A DNA stretch of 64,000 bases from JAMZMI01 sp049115715 (GCA_049115715.1 JAGDZQ010000018.1:1-64000), one strand, 5' to 3'. Shown: positions 26,319 to 35,706, numbered from the stretch's first letter. Notes: generated from the sequence alone by a model not told the origin. Numbers and translations: made by a program.

Positions 26319-27003
26319 ACCCAGATTATTGTTAGCAGAAGACGACCCCAATCTGGGTCAGGTCTTGCATGAGTATTTAAACCTCAAGGGTTTTGAAACA
26401 ACACTTTGTGTAGATGGTCAGCAAGGGGCGGATACATTCAAGCCAGGTAAATTTGACCTATGTGTGTTGGACCTCATGATGCCGAAAAAGGACGGCTTTC
26501 AACTAGCCACAGAAATTAAGGAGATAGATGCGAATGTCCCTATCATATTCCTCACCGCAAAATCGATGAAGGAAGACGTGATTAGCGGATTCAAAGTAGG
26601 TGCTGATGACTATATCACGAAACCATTTAGCATGGAGGTACTACTTCTTAGAATAAAAGCGGTACTAAACCGTACCATGAGTGACTCGGATAAGAGCCTC
26701 CCGGAGGAAGTAAAGATTGGTGGTCTGGGTTATCAGCATGCGGAGAATAAACTGGTGCTACCCTCAGGGACAATCAGGCTTACCACCAAAGAGAACGAGT
26801 TGCTTAAGCTTTTTATAGAGAACCTCAATCAGACAGTAACTCGTACCGTAGCGCTAAAGAAAATCTGGTATGATGATTCTTACTTCAATGCCAGAAGCAT
26901 GGATGTGTACATTGCCAAGCTTAGAAAATACCTAAAAGAAGAAGAATCTCTGAAGCTTCTGACCGTACATGGAGAAGGCTTCAAGCTCGTGCAGATTAGC
27001 TGA
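26311..27003 (+). CDS. OmpR-family response regulator 2
   Basis: 230 residues from ATG 26311, which follows CACC inside the last codons of the kinase; a longer in-frame start at 26242 would lie in kinase coding sequence. Receiver with AEDDP, Asp54 in VLDLMMPKK and Lys in FLTAKS. Winged helix ends with RSMDVYIAKLRKYLKEEE. It is clearly similar to response regulator 1, pointing to a duplicated two-component system. Confidence 0.93.
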   Translation: MDKPRLLLAEDDPNLGQVLHEYLNLKGFETTLCVDGQQGADTFKPGKFDLCVLDLMMPKKDGFQLATEIKEIDANVPIIFLTAKSMKEDVISGFKVGADDYITKPFSMEVLLLRIKAVLNRTMSDSDKSLPEEVKIGGLGYQHAENKLVLPSGTIRLTTKENELLKLFIENLNQTVTRTVALKKIWYDDSYFNARSMDVYIAKLRKYLKEEESLKLLTVHGEGFKLVQIS

Positions 27004-27078
27004 TTTCTTGCTTATATTTGTTTAGTCGCGAAGGTGTAATTGAGCGACGTTGGCCTCAAACCTTAACCCCACCCCATT

Positions 27079-27810
27079 ATGTGGCTTGTTCCATCTATTA
27101 CAGTAATAAAAGGACGAACGATTCGACTTGCTCAAGGAGATTTCTCCAAAGAAAAATCCTATAGCTACAGCCCATTAGAGGTCGCGGAAAAATTTCAAGA
27201 TCATGGAATTTCCAGAGTGCATCTGGTTGATCTGGATGGAGCCACCAAAGGCAAACCCGCAAATTTTCCCACTTTAGAGATGTTAGCTGCCTATACAGAC
27301 TTGAAGATCAATTTTGCAGGAGGCTTGCATACCGATGGAGATATTGTAAAAGCACTGGAGTCTGGAGCTTCCAGCGTTACTGCGGCGACCATCGCCGTTT
27401 ATAATAAATCGCTTTTCGCCGATTGGGTGATGTCCTATGGAAGGAACAAAATCGTATTGGCTGCAGATACACTTAATGGAATGATCAAAGTGGGAGGTTG
27501 GCAGAAAGAAACCAAGCTCGACCTATTCGATCATGTTGAATTTTTCTACGAAAAAGGATTGAAATATCTAAAAACCACTGACATATCTAAAGACGGGGTG
27601 CTATCTGGCCCTTCATTTGACTTGTATGATCAGTTGATAAAAAAATTTCCAGACCTGCGACTATTTGCTAGTGGAGGAGTGAGGCACATGGATGACATTA
27701 AGCGATTAAAGGATATTGGTCTCCACGGTGTAATTTTCGGAAAAGCTTTCTACGAAGGAAAAATCAATTTGAAGGAAATTGAAGATTTTTCTAAAGCGGC
27801 AACAAGCTAA
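27079..27810 (+). CDS. HisA-like (beta/alpha)8 protein, catalytic Asp missing
   Basis: 243 residues aligning end to end with HisA (ProFAR isomerase of histidine synthesis): RLAQGDF, HLVDLDGA, TTDISKDG, ASGGVRHMDD and GVIFGKAFYEGKI are conserved. But the first catalytic Asp of HisA (in the PALDL segment) is Thr here (VPSIT). The first phosphate-binding loop differs (TAATIAV instead of VGSTAV) and the VGGGVR arginine is His (FAGGLHT). The second catalytic Asp (AADTLNG) remains. No other his genes are nearby. It may be a paralogue with a new role rather than a working isomerase. TATATTTG at 27013-27020 may be its -7 element. Confidence 0.8.
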   Translation: MWLVPSITVIKGRTIRLAQGDFSKEKSYSYSPLEVAEKFQDHGISRVHLVDLDGATKGKPANFPTLEMLAAYTDLKINFAGGLHTDGDIVKALESGASSVTAATIAVYNKSLFADWVMSYGRNKIVLAADTLNGMIKVGGWQKETKLDLFDHVEFFYEKGLKYLKTTDISKDGVLSGPSFDLYDQLIKKFPDLRLFASGGVRHMDDIKRLKDIGLHGVIFGKAFYEGKINLKEIEDFSKAATS

Positions 27811-28193
27811 AATTCGAAATTCAAGTCACCTCCATCTACGTCACCATTTTCATCATACTTTACTTTATAGATGAAATAAAACAAGAAGTTAAACTTGCAA
27901 CTGGAGTTGTAATTGGATGTAGAATCAGTTTCTGATTTTGCCTCCACGCTTTCAGAGGAAGTTTCTGTTGTTTCTACAGAATTATCTTTCGATTTCGGTT
28001 CTGCATTGTCTTCTGTATTCTCAATGTTCCCGGAAGTGGAAACGTTTTTATGCTTCGTCGCATTGTTATCTTCTGTGCCATTTCCTGAAGAAAAACCCTG
28101 AAGAGAAACCAGCAAAAGCAGCGAAAATGATATGTATCGAAGTGTTTTCAGAAACTCAAAGTTTAAATGAATTAACGACCTTAGAGGATGCAA
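27807..28193 (-). CDS. Low-complexity exported protein, hypothetical
   Basis: 128 residues. A hydrophobic signal (about 18-37, YISFSLLLLVSLQGFSSG) is followed by a Ser/Thr/Glu/Asp-rich low-complexity region (about 38-95). It ends in a short aromatic and acidic tail (FNFLFYFIYKVKYDENGDVDGG). The start may be one of the later codons, as the first 15 residues precede the signal awkwardly. Its end overlaps the HisA-like gene by 4 bp. No family is recognised. Confidence 0.5.
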   Translation of the reverse strand: MHPLRSLIHLNFEFLKTLRYISFSLLLLVSLQGFSSGNGTEDNNATKHKNVSTSGNIENTEDNAEPKSKDNSVETTETSSESVEAKSETDSTSNYNSSCKFNFLFYFIYKVKYDENGDVDGGDLNFEF

Positions 28194-28330
28194 GGTTGGA
28201 AATATTCATTTATTTACCAAAAGATCAAAATATTATTTTGTTAAACGTATTTTTCATTTTGAATATTGAAAAAAAGCGAAATTTCATTCTAGTAAAACCG
28301 CCTTTTGCCGACTATTATTTTACCATAAAA

Positions 28331-28358
28331 AAGGGTCTCCAACTTATTAGAGACCCTT
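28331..28358 (-). terminator. Terminator of the poly-Glu lipoprotein gene
   Basis: Perfect 9-bp stem AAGGGTCTC/GAGACCCTT with a 10-nt loop. On the minus strand it is followed by a T-run. It lies 29 bp past the stop of the gene at 28387. Confidence 0.85.
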
Positions 28359-28386
28359 CTATGAATTTTTCTTGCTTAAAACGGAT

Positions 28387-29127
28387 TTATTCAGGTTTTT
28401 GCAAGGTCAACTGAAACATGTCGATAGCATGAAAATCTGATCTTGCCGCAATTTCCACGGTATACTCCTTAGCCTCATTGAAGGTAGCATAGATCTGATG
28501 AGCATTATTGTCAGATGTACTTGAGATCATGCTCCAAGCATTCGAGGTATTCATGTAAACTTTAAAAAACCCATTCCCGTTTTCACCGGCAGGGTTGGGT
28601 GATTTGCCAGAGCCTTTGGGGTAGACGATGCTCCCTGTGTTTTTTTCTCCATAAAAGTCATCAGCATCGGGAATGCGTAACCAACTGTCGTTATGCTCAG
28701 TATTCGGATTTTCTGCATCGACTTTGGCGATATACGATCTCCATTGAAATAAGTACGTACCTGCTTTTGGAATATCGATCTTATATGTCAACCTGCCGGC
28801 GGCTCCAATGTTGGCTTCACCTTTCCAAAACTGATTGGGGCCTTCCCATACGATGTATCCATCTCCTGTATACCCTTCTATAGTTGTTCTTTTTTCCCAA
28901 TCTCCGCTTAAAGTTTCCAAAGAGGTGGCGTCAACTGTTATAACGACTTCTTCGAATGTCTCCTCTTCTTCTTCCTCTTCTTCTTCTTCTTTTTCCTCTT
29001 CTTCTATTTTTTCTTCCACCTTTTCTTCTGGCTCGGGCTCTTCTTTATTTTCCGAACAGCTTATACTGGAGGATGCCAGAAAAAAACATAGTAAAGTGAA
29101 GCAGAGAGTCTTAAGGTTTTTCATCAT
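28387..29127 (-). CDS. Lipoprotein with poly-Glu tether and carbohydrate-binding-like domain
   Basis: 246 residues. Lipobox SISC (Cys24), then a tether of about 35 residues made mostly of Glu (about 28-60). The rest is beta-rich with WRSYIAKVDAENPNTEHNDSWLRI and a final AARSDFHAIDMFQLTL. This order resembles the carbohydrate-binding-like modules attached to glycan-degrading or surface proteins in Bacteroidota. The binding partner is unknown. The acidic stalk should hold the domain off the membrane. The assignment to a carbohydrate-binding fold is inference. Confidence 0.65.
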   Translation of the reverse strand: MMKNLKTLCFTLLCFFLASSSISCSENKEEPEPEEKVEEKIEEEEKEEEEEEEEEETFEEVVITVDATSLETLSGDWEKRTTIEGYTGDGYIVWEGPNQFWKGEANIGAAGRLTYKIDIPKAGTYLFQWRSYIAKVDAENPNTEHNDSWLRIPDADDFYGEKNTGSIVYPKGSGKSPNPAGENGNGFFKVYMNTSNAWSMISSTSDNNAHQIYATFNEAKEYTVEIAARSDFHAIDMFQLTLQKPE

Positions 29128-29315
29128 GGGTTCTTTTGGTTTAATACTACAAAAAAAATAAAAACTAGAAGAAATAACGTTCTCAAATGAGGGCTAAAAA
29201 CATGGTCAAATTCCATTTTTCCGATAAAGACAAAAGAAGAAATACAATCGCTCCACAGAGATTTTACGCTTGATCCTTAATAGAACAGCAGAGAGCGCAT
29301 TCTCTAAAAACAAGA

Positions 29316-29344
29316 AAGCCTTCTCAAATACTTTGAGAAGGCTT
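29316..29344 (-). terminator. Terminator downstream of tRNA-His
   Basis: A 13-bp perfect stem (AAGCCTTCTCAAA/TTTGAGAAGGCTT) with a 3-nt loop, followed by TCTTGTTTTT on the minus strand, right after the tRNA 3' end. Confidence 0.88.
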
Positions 29345-29350
29345 CTTAAG

Positions 29351-29425
29351 GGTGGAAGATGGGGCTCGAACCCACGACCCTCGGTACCACAAACCGATGC
29401 TCTAACCAACTGAGCTACAACCACC
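29351..29425 (-). tRNA. tRNA-His (anticodon GTG)
   Basis: Minus-strand cloverleaf: D-arm GCTC...GAGC, anticodon stem TCGGT/ACCGA with loop TTGTGGT (anticodon GTG), T-arm GTGGG-TTCGAGC-CCCAT, discriminator C, and an encoded G at position -1 as expected for tRNA-His. CCA is not encoded. The acceptor stem reads GTGGTTG against CTTCCAC, leaving two T-T oppositions (5:68 and 6:67). Confidence 0.9.
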
Positions 29426-29476
29426 ATGTGATAAACGGAGTGCAAAGTTATATGCATTCTCGCATTTTACCAATAC

Positions 29477-30814
29477 CTATCGCCGATCAAATTTTAATCT
29501 CATTCCTTTTGTGCTTTCATCGAACTGACCTTCATGGTAAGCGAGGTGCCCTGAAGCAAAGACACTTCGTATTTTGGACTTAAAAGTCTGACCTTCAAAC
29601 GGAGACCATTTGCATTTGGATAGAATATTCGATTCTGAAACAGTCCATGGATTGTTTAAGTCAACAAGCACAAGGTCAGCAAAAGATCCTTCATCAATAT
29701 ATCCTCTTTCTGCTATCTGGAAGCACTTTGCCGGTGCATGGCTCATTTTCTCTGCAAGCCATTCTAGTGAAACTTTTCCTTGATGGTAGAACTCCAGCAT
29801 GGCTACCATAGAATGCTGAACCAGCGGTCCTCCTGATGGAGCTGCGAGATATTTATTATTTTTTTCTTCTTTGGTATGTGGAGCATGATCCGTTGCGATT
29901 ACATCAATCCTATCGTCTAGAAGCGCTTCCCATATTTGGGATCGATCTTCTTTAGATTTTACTGCCGGATTCCATTTGATCCATTGTGCCTTTTCCTCGT
30001 AATCTTCATCGGAGAACCAAAGGTGGTGGATACAGGCTTCCGAAGTGATTCTTTTTTGTTCTAGTGGAATATCATTTCCAAAAAGGGTCGTTTCCTTGCC
30101 CGTGGAAATATGTAAAATATGAAGACGCGTATTATGCTTCTTTGCGAGCTCTATAGCAAATGAAGAAGAAATATGACAAGCCTCTTCACTTCTTATTTCT
30201 GGATGCGATTTAAAGGGAATATCCTCTCCGAATCTTTCTTTATACGCCCTCAAATTGTCCTTTATTGTTTGCTCATCTTCACAGTGAGTAGCAATGAGTA
30301 CCGGGCTATTCGCAAAAACTTTGCTTAGAACATTTTCGTCATCTACAAGCATATTCCCTGTAGAAGAACCCATAAATATCTTAATCCCGCAGACATCTTC
30401 AGGGTTCGTTTTCATGATCTCATCATAGTTGTCATTGGTCGTTCCCATGAAAAAGGAATAGTTAGCCAAAGACTTGGTTCTGCCTAGTTCATATTTCTGT
30501 TCTAGCAATTCTTGCGTTACCGTTTGAGGATTCACATTGGGCATTTCCATGAATGAAGTGATTCCACCAGCAATTGCGGCCTTTGCTTCAGTGTATATTT
30601 CGGCCTTATGCGTAAGACCCGGTTCTCGGAAGTGAACCTGATCGTCGATTACCCCAGGCATTAGAGTCAGACCTTCGCCATTGATTTCTTTTACGTTGAG
30701 GTCAGTACTGATTTCAGGAGCGATCTTTTCAATCCTACCATTTTTAATCAGTAAATCAGAGTCAAAAACTTTGCCTCGGTTGACAACCTTTGTATTCTTT
30801 ATAAGATAGTTCAT
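29477..30814 (-). CDS. pyrC: Dihydroorotase
   Basis: 445 residues. Zinc amidohydrolase that closes carbamoyl-aspartate to dihydroorotate in pyrimidine synthesis. Metal motif VHFREPG, the carboxylated-Lys region GIKIFMGSSTGN, ATHCEDEQ, LHILHIST, and catalytic Asp in VIATDHAPHT are all present. This layout is of the long, class I-like form used in Bacteroidota, with no carbamoyltransferase fusion. Cytosolic. It lies in a single-gene unit with a long A+T-rich leader region upstream. Confidence 0.92.
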   Translation of the reverse strand: MNYLIKNTKVVNRGKVFDSDLLIKNGRIEKIAPEISTDLNVKEINGEGLTLMPGVIDDQVHFREPGLTHKAEIYTEAKAAIAGGITSFMEMPNVNPQTVTQELLEQKYELGRTKSLANYSFFMGTTNDNYDEIMKTNPEDVCGIKIFMGSSTGNMLVDDENVLSKVFANSPVLIATHCEDEQTIKDNLRAYKERFGEDIPFKSHPEIRSEEACHISSSFAIELAKKHNTRLHILHISTGKETTLFGNDIPLEQKRITSEACIHHLWFSDEDYEEKAQWIKWNPAVKSKEDRSQIWEALLDDRIDVIATDHAPHTKEEKNNKYLAAPSGGPLVQHSMVAMLEFYHQGKVSLEWLAEKMSHAPAKCFQIAERGYIDEGSFADLVLVDLNNPWTVSESNILSKCKWSPFEGQTFKSKIRSVFASGHLAYHEGQFDESTKGMRLKFDRR

Positions 30815-31246
30815 CGCATTTTTTTCTTAGCCCCCAAAGCTCGCACACTGAATACTGAAAGAGGAATTTTCAGCCATTTTTTTTAGACTTTTGATAGGTA
30901 AATGGGTGCTATTTACTAGGATTATTTCCTAAAAGAATTGTGTTAAAATGGAAACTTTGAGTTTTTTTCAAGCAACGCATGAAGTAAATTTCTACTATCA
31001 GTTGATATATTAAAATGAATATAATTTGGTTAATTCGAAATATGCAAAATTATATTTTATAATTATGAAATTCACAATATAACATTGCTGTGCCATGTTT
31101 TTTTTTGAGAATATCGTTAGGAAACCAGAATTATTTTTCTATCATTGCAACAGAGAGACTGATTTAGTTCAGTCTTTCCATAGCTGGTTGAAAAGATCTT
31201 GTGGGGGTTTCATAGCCCCCCAGATCACTTTACCTCCCTCTCAATT
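30815..31246. other. A+T-rich spacer between an M28 peptidase gene and pyrC
   Basis: 432 bp, both flanking genes on the minus strand. The right end holds the peptidase terminator and a second hairpin (AGACTGA/TCAGTCT, 31156-31175). The rest must contain the pyrC promoter but I see no clear consensus. Short ORFs here lack coding character. Confidence 0.6.
31195..31226 (-). terminator. Terminator of the M28 peptidase gene
   Basis: On the minus strand: GATCTGGGGG, loop, CCCCCACAAGATC followed by TTTTC. A strong G/C stem, 21 bp past the stop at 31247. Confidence 0.75.
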
Positions 31247-32704
31247 TCAATCTACCTCAATCGTTTTCTTTCTGTTGGCAATTTCCCAAGCGGTGAAAAA
31301 TATTAGATTATCTATCTTTTTCATTTTATCGAAATTGATCTTTTCGATAGTATCAGTAGGCTTGTGATAATCCTCATGTGTGCCGTTGAAATAGAAGATA
31401 ACCGGGATTCCGTTTTTAGCAAAGTTGTAATGATCTGATCGGAAGTAATATCTGTTGGGATCATCATCTGCATTGTATGTATAATCCAGCTCCAAGTTGG
31501 TATATGTCTTATTTGCTGCTTCTGACAGCTCGTGCAGCTCGGTCGATAATCTATTCGAACCTATTAGATAGATATAGTCAGGGTTTTCCGCGTGTTTTTC
31601 ATCTACTCTTCCAACCATATCAATATTTAGGTCAACGATCGTTTTGTCTAAAGGAAACACGGGATTATCTGTATAATATTCACTTCCCAATAGGCCTTTT
31701 TCTTCACCGCTTACGGTTAGGAACAGGATACTTCTTTTTGGACGATTTCCTTTTTTTGCTGCTGTAGCAAAAGCTTCTGCAAGTTCCAGAACGGAGCTTG
31801 TGCCAGAGCCATCATCGTCTGCTCCATTGTTGATTTCTCCATTGACGATTCCAATGTGGTCGTAATGAGCACTGATAACGACTATTTCATCTGGCTTTTC
31901 TGAGCCTCTAAGCAGCCCCATTACATTTTCGGAAGTAACACTTTTGATTAACATATCGGCGTTGATCACAACTTCAGATGTTTGCCCTATGCCTTCCTGC
32001 TTAAGCTCGTCTAGAGGTTTATCAAAAATCCAATTGGTCATTTCTCTACCGATAAGCAATATTTTGCTGCCTTTGTTATCAAACTCAAAGTCCATTTTAG
32101 CGCTACTCAGATAGCCTCCGTACCTCTTCATGACGAAATCGAAACGAAAGTCATCCTCTATAATCATCAGGTAGCCCTTTGCCTTTGCCTTTTTCATTGC
32201 AGCGAGAGTATTTCTAAAGTTAGACCACTCCTTGTTTACAAATGCCACATACTTCCCCTCAAGATCGATTCCCTTGAGGTCGGTGGAGTCCCCATATCCA
32301 GCAAATACAATGTCTATGTACTCCTCGCCATAAGTTTCGTTTCTTGAGTAGTATAGAAAGTCTTCGAAATTGACTTTTTTCTCACCATCTTTTTCCAAAT
32401 AGACCTGTTTGAATTTCGCCATTTTCAAGTCGAAAGATTGCTGGTAGCTTTTACCCTCTGGAGTTTCTACAGGTGCCTCAAGCCCTAAAGCTTCAAAATG
32501 CTTTGCTATGTAGTCTGCAGCCATTTTTTGGCCCTTCATTCCGGTTTCTCTTCCTTCAAGACTATCAGAAGCAAGAATGGAGAGGTGAGCCTTTAAGTCT
32601 TCTTGCTTTATCGTTTTTGAGTATTTGATTGCCGTTTTGTCTTGGGCGTATCCAATAACGGATAGTAAAATCAGAAGCGAGTAGAAGATGCGGTGTTTGA
32701 TCAT
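31247..32704 (-). CDS. M28 family metallopeptidase, exported
   Basis: 485 residues with a signal peptide (about 1-20, ending GYAQ). Zinc ligands of the M28 aminopeptidase family: SAHYDHIG, NNGADDDGSGTSS, SGEEKGLLGS, NIDMVGR and DHYNFAKNGIPVIFYFNGTHEDYHK. A protease-associated-like insert (about 120-240) precedes the catalytic core. It likely trims peptides in the periplasm or outside the cell. TACTTTTG about 33 bp upstream on its strand fits a -7 element, back to back with the gcvP promoter region. Confidence 0.9.
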   Translation of the reverse strand: MIKHRIFYSLLILLSVIGYAQDKTAIKYSKTIKQEDLKAHLSILASDSLEGRETGMKGQKMAADYIAKHFEALGLEAPVETPEGKSYQQSFDLKMAKFKQVYLEKDGEKKVNFEDFLYYSRNETYGEEYIDIVFAGYGDSTDLKGIDLEGKYVAFVNKEWSNFRNTLAAMKKAKAKGYLMIIEDDFRFDFVMKRYGGYLSSAKMDFEFDNKGSKILLIGREMTNWIFDKPLDELKQEGIGQTSEVVINADMLIKSVTSENVMGLLRGSEKPDEIVVISAHYDHIGIVNGEINNGADDDGSGTSSVLELAEAFATAAKKGNRPKRSILFLTVSGEEKGLLGSEYYTDNPVFPLDKTIVDLNIDMVGRVDEKHAENPDYIYLIGSNRLSTELHELSEAANKTYTNLELDYTYNADDDPNRYYFRSDHYNFAKNGIPVIFYFNGTHEDYHKPTDTIEKINFDKMKKIDNLIFFTAWEIANRKKTIEVD

Positions 32705-32844
32705 GTCGTATGCTATTTAAAACAAGCCAAAAGTACGCCAACGTCTTATAAGACTTTCGCCGCTTGTCAAACAATAGTGCAGGTTATTGATTTACATAAT
32801 AGTTTTGCAGCGTACTTGTAAAACCACCAGATTCTCCTTTTTTG

Positions 32845-35706
32845 ATGAATGTAAATCTTAACGAAAGGGTTTCCTTTCAGTCTCGTCACAACAGTCCTTC
32901 TGCAGAAGAAATCGCTGAGATGTTGGACACACTAGGGCTTACTTCGGTTGACGAACTAATAGGCCAAACCATACCGGATCAGATTCGCTTAGAACACCCA
33001 TTGAAACTTTCTCCTGTTCAAAACGAGTACGAATATCTCATTGGCTTAAAAGAGATAGCGTGCAAGAATAAGGTTTACAAATCATTTATGGGGCAGGGAT
33101 ACTACGGTACTATCGTGCCGGCTGTGATTAAAAGAAATATCCTTGAAAACCCTGGTTGGTACACAGCTTATACACCCTATCAGGCGGAGATAGCCCAAGG
33201 CAGATTGGAAGCACTGATCAATTTTCAGACGTTGGTGATTGACCTTACGGGAATGGAAATTGCCAACGCGTCTTTGCTGGATGAGGGAACAGCGGCAGCT
33301 GAAGCTGCTTCTATGCTTCATAGTACCCGAAAAAAGGATAAAAAGAAGGCGAATGTTTTTGTGGTAGATAAGGATGTTTTTCCACAAACATTAGCCATTC
33401 TTAAAACCAGAATGGCTCCACTGGGAATTGAACTCAGAGTTGAAGACATTGATAAAACAGATATTACGAATCCAGATATCTATGGTGTCTTATTCCAATA
33501 TCCGGATAATAATGGTGAGGTTAGGGATAGATCAGCTCTCGTAGCTTCTGCAAAAGAGCACAATGTAGCAGTGGCAGTGGCATCCGACCTCCTAAGCTTG
33601 TGCCTGTTGACTCCTCCGGGAGAGTGGGGAGCAGATGTTGTAATTGGCACTTCTCAAAGGTTTGGTGTTCCGATGGGTTTTGGAGGACCACACGCGGCTT
33701 TCTTTGCCACGAAAGAGGATTACAAGAGATCGATTCCTGGTAGAATCATAGGAGTATCGAAAGATAAAGATGGAAATGTTGCTTATCGCATGGCGCTTCA
33801 AACACGAGAGCAGCATATTAAACGAGAAAGGGCCACTTCAAATATCTGCACAGCTCAGGTATTATTATCCGTGATGGCATCCATGTATGCTGTTTATCAT
33901 GGCTCAGAGGGTCTCAAAGCCATTGCAAGAAGAGTTCATGGCTTAGCCAAAACAACTGCAGAGAGCCTAAATGAGCTAGGACTTCAAAATCTAAATGAAG
34001 TGTATTTTGACACTTTGAAAATCAAACTCGATAAAGATCTGGCGAGGAAACTTAGGGAGGCTTCAGAATCTCTCGCGATGAACTTTAGATATTTTGAAGA
34101 TGGAAGCGTGGGAATTTCATTTGATGAAACTCATAGACCTGAGGATGCACAGAAGATTGTTTCAGTATTTACCAAGCTTCTTGGTGTGGAATCTAAAAGC
34201 ATAACTGAAGAAATTTCTATCAGTTTTCCAGAAGGGCTCGTAAGGCAATCCGAGTTTTTAGCGCATCAGGTTTTTCATGATTTTCAAACGGAGCATGAGC
34301 TTTTGCGCTATATGAAAAGGCTGGAGAATAAAGATCTTTCTTTGGTGCATTCCATGATTTCATTGGGGTCGTGTACCATGAAGCTCAATGCAACTACGGA
34401 GATGATTCCTGTGACATGGCCTGAGTTTGGTGCTTTGCACCCTTTTACACCAACTTCTCAAACGGATGGATACAAAGAGTTAATTACTCAGCTGCATGAT
34501 TGGTTGGCAGAGATCACTGGATTTGATGGAGTTTCTTTTCAGCCCAACTCAGGTGCACAGGGTGAGTATGCCGGATTGTTAGCTATTAAATCTTTTCATG
34601 AAAGCAATGGGGATGCGCATCGTAACGTGGCTTTGATTCCTTCTTCTGCGCATGGAACGAATCCTGCAAGCGCAATTATGGCAGGAATGAAAGTGGTGAT
34701 CACTGCTTGCGACGATTTGGGTAACATTGATATTGAAGAGTTAAAAACGAAGGCAGAACAACATAAAGATGATCTGGCGGCTCTGATGGTGACCTATCCA
34801 TCCACTCATGGAGTATTCGAGGAGGGCATTAGAGAAATCTGCCAGATCATTCATGAAAATGGAGGCCAGGTCTATATGGATGGTGCAAATATGAACGCCC
34901 AGGTAGGATTGACTTCACCAGCCTTAATAGGCGCAGATGTTTGTCATCTGAACTTGCATAAGACCTTTTGCATTCCTCATGGTGGTGGTGGACCTGGCAT
35001 GGGACCAATTGGGGTTGCTAAGCATTTGATTCCATTCCTTCCTGGAAATAATGATACTGCAGTGTCTTCAGCACCTTACAGCAGTGCAAGCATTCTTCCG
35101 ATTTCTCATGCTTATATAGCTATGATGGGAGGAGCGGGCTTAACGGATGCTACGAAACTGGCGATTCTCAACGCTAATTATATCGGGAAACGCTTGAGCG
35201 AACATTACCCGATTCTATATTCGAATAAAAATGGACGCAATGCGCATGAAATGATCATCGATTGCAGAGAGTTTAAGAAGTTCGGGGTTGAGGTAGAGGA
35301 TATTGCCAAGCGAATGATGGATTATGGCTATCATGCTCCTACGGTTTCGTTTCCTGTGGCTGGCACAATGATGATAGAGCCGACAGAAAGTGAAAGCAAA
35401 CGAGAGCTTGATCGCTTTTGCGATGTGATGATTTCGATTCGTAAAGAAATAGAGGCGATTAGAATCGGCATGGCGGATGCGTCTGATAATGTGTTGAAAA
35501 ATGCACCACACACTTATAGGTCAGTGATTTCAAGCGATTGGTCGCATGCCTATACGCGAGAAGAGGCGGCATTCCCGATGGACTATATCAGGACAGAAAA
35601 ATTCTGGCCATCAGTGAGTAGAATCGATAGCGCATATGGAGATCGCAATCTGGTTTGCAGTTGCTTACCAATGGAGGCTTATGAAGAGGAAGCGGCAGTC
35701 AGCTAA
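32845..35706 (+). CDS. gcvP: Glycine dehydrogenase (decarboxylating), P protein
   Basis: 953 residues, the full-length single-chain form. It decarboxylates glycine with PLP and passes the aminomethyl group to lipoyl-GcvH. The PLP lysine is near residue 706 in LHKTFCIPHGGGGPG; SSAHGTNPASA and VYMDGANMNAQVG are also conserved. Start at ATG 32845; an alternative TTG one codon earlier is less likely. TAGTTTTG at 32800-32807 may be the -7 element. I see no glycine riboswitch upstream. Its last 4 bp overlap the end of the convergent lipoprotein gene. lipA in the window supplies the lipoate it depends on. Confidence 0.96.
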   Translation: MNVNLNERVSFQSRHNSPSAEEIAEMLDTLGLTSVDELIGQTIPDQIRLEHPLKLSPVQNEYEYLIGLKEIACKNKVYKSFMGQGYYGTIVPAVIKRNILENPGWYTAYTPYQAEIAQGRLEALINFQTLVIDLTGMEIANASLLDEGTAAAEAASMLHSTRKKDKKKANVFVVDKDVFPQTLAILKTRMAPLGIELRVEDIDKTDITNPDIYGVLFQYPDNNGEVRDRSALVASAKEHNVAVAVASDLLSLCLLTPPGEWGADVVIGTSQRFGVPMGFGGPHAAFFATKEDYKRSIPGRIIGVSKDKDGNVAYRMALQTREQHIKRERATSNICTAQVLLSVMASMYAVYHGSEGLKAIARRVHGLAKTTAESLNELGLQNLNEVYFDTLKIKLDKDLARKLREASESLAMNFRYFEDGSVGISFDETHRPEDAQKIVSVFTKLLGVESKSITEEISISFPEGLVRQSEFLAHQVFHDFQTEHELLRYMKRLENKDLSLVHSMISLGSCTMKLNATTEMIPVTWPEFGALHPFTPTSQTDGYKELITQLHDWLAEITGFDGVSFQPNSGAQGEYAGLLAIKSFHESNGDAHRNVALIPSSAHGTNPASAIMAGMKVVITACDDLGNIDIEELKTKAEQHKDDLAALMVTYPSTHGVFEEGIREICQIIHENGGQVYMDGANMNAQVGLTSPALIGADVCHLNLHKTFCIPHGGGGPGMGPIGVAKHLIPFLPGNNDTAVSSAPYSSASILPISHAYIAMMGGAGLTDATKLAILNANYIGKRLSEHYPILYSNKNGRNAHEMIIDCREFKKFGVEVEDIAKRMMDYGYHAPTVSFPVAGTMMIEPTESESKRELDRFCDVMISIRKEIEAIRIGMADASDNVLKNAPHTYRSVISSDWSHAYTREEAAFPMDYIRTEKFWPSVSRIDSAYGDRNLVCSCLPMEAYEEEAAVS

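Noticed and set aside
28835..29161. Poly-Ser ORF opposite the glutamate stalk
   Set aside because: It is the antisense reading of the GAA/GAG repeats.
29206..29457. 83-codon minus-strand ORF
   Set aside because: It reads across tRNA-His and its terminator.
31095..31367. 90-codon plus-strand ORF over the peptidase terminator
   Set aside because: It covers hairpins and the antisense of the M28 gene.
32705..32844. Glycine riboswitch before gcvP
   Set aside because: The 140-bp region has neither the paired aptamer pattern nor conserved GGAGAG-type cores.
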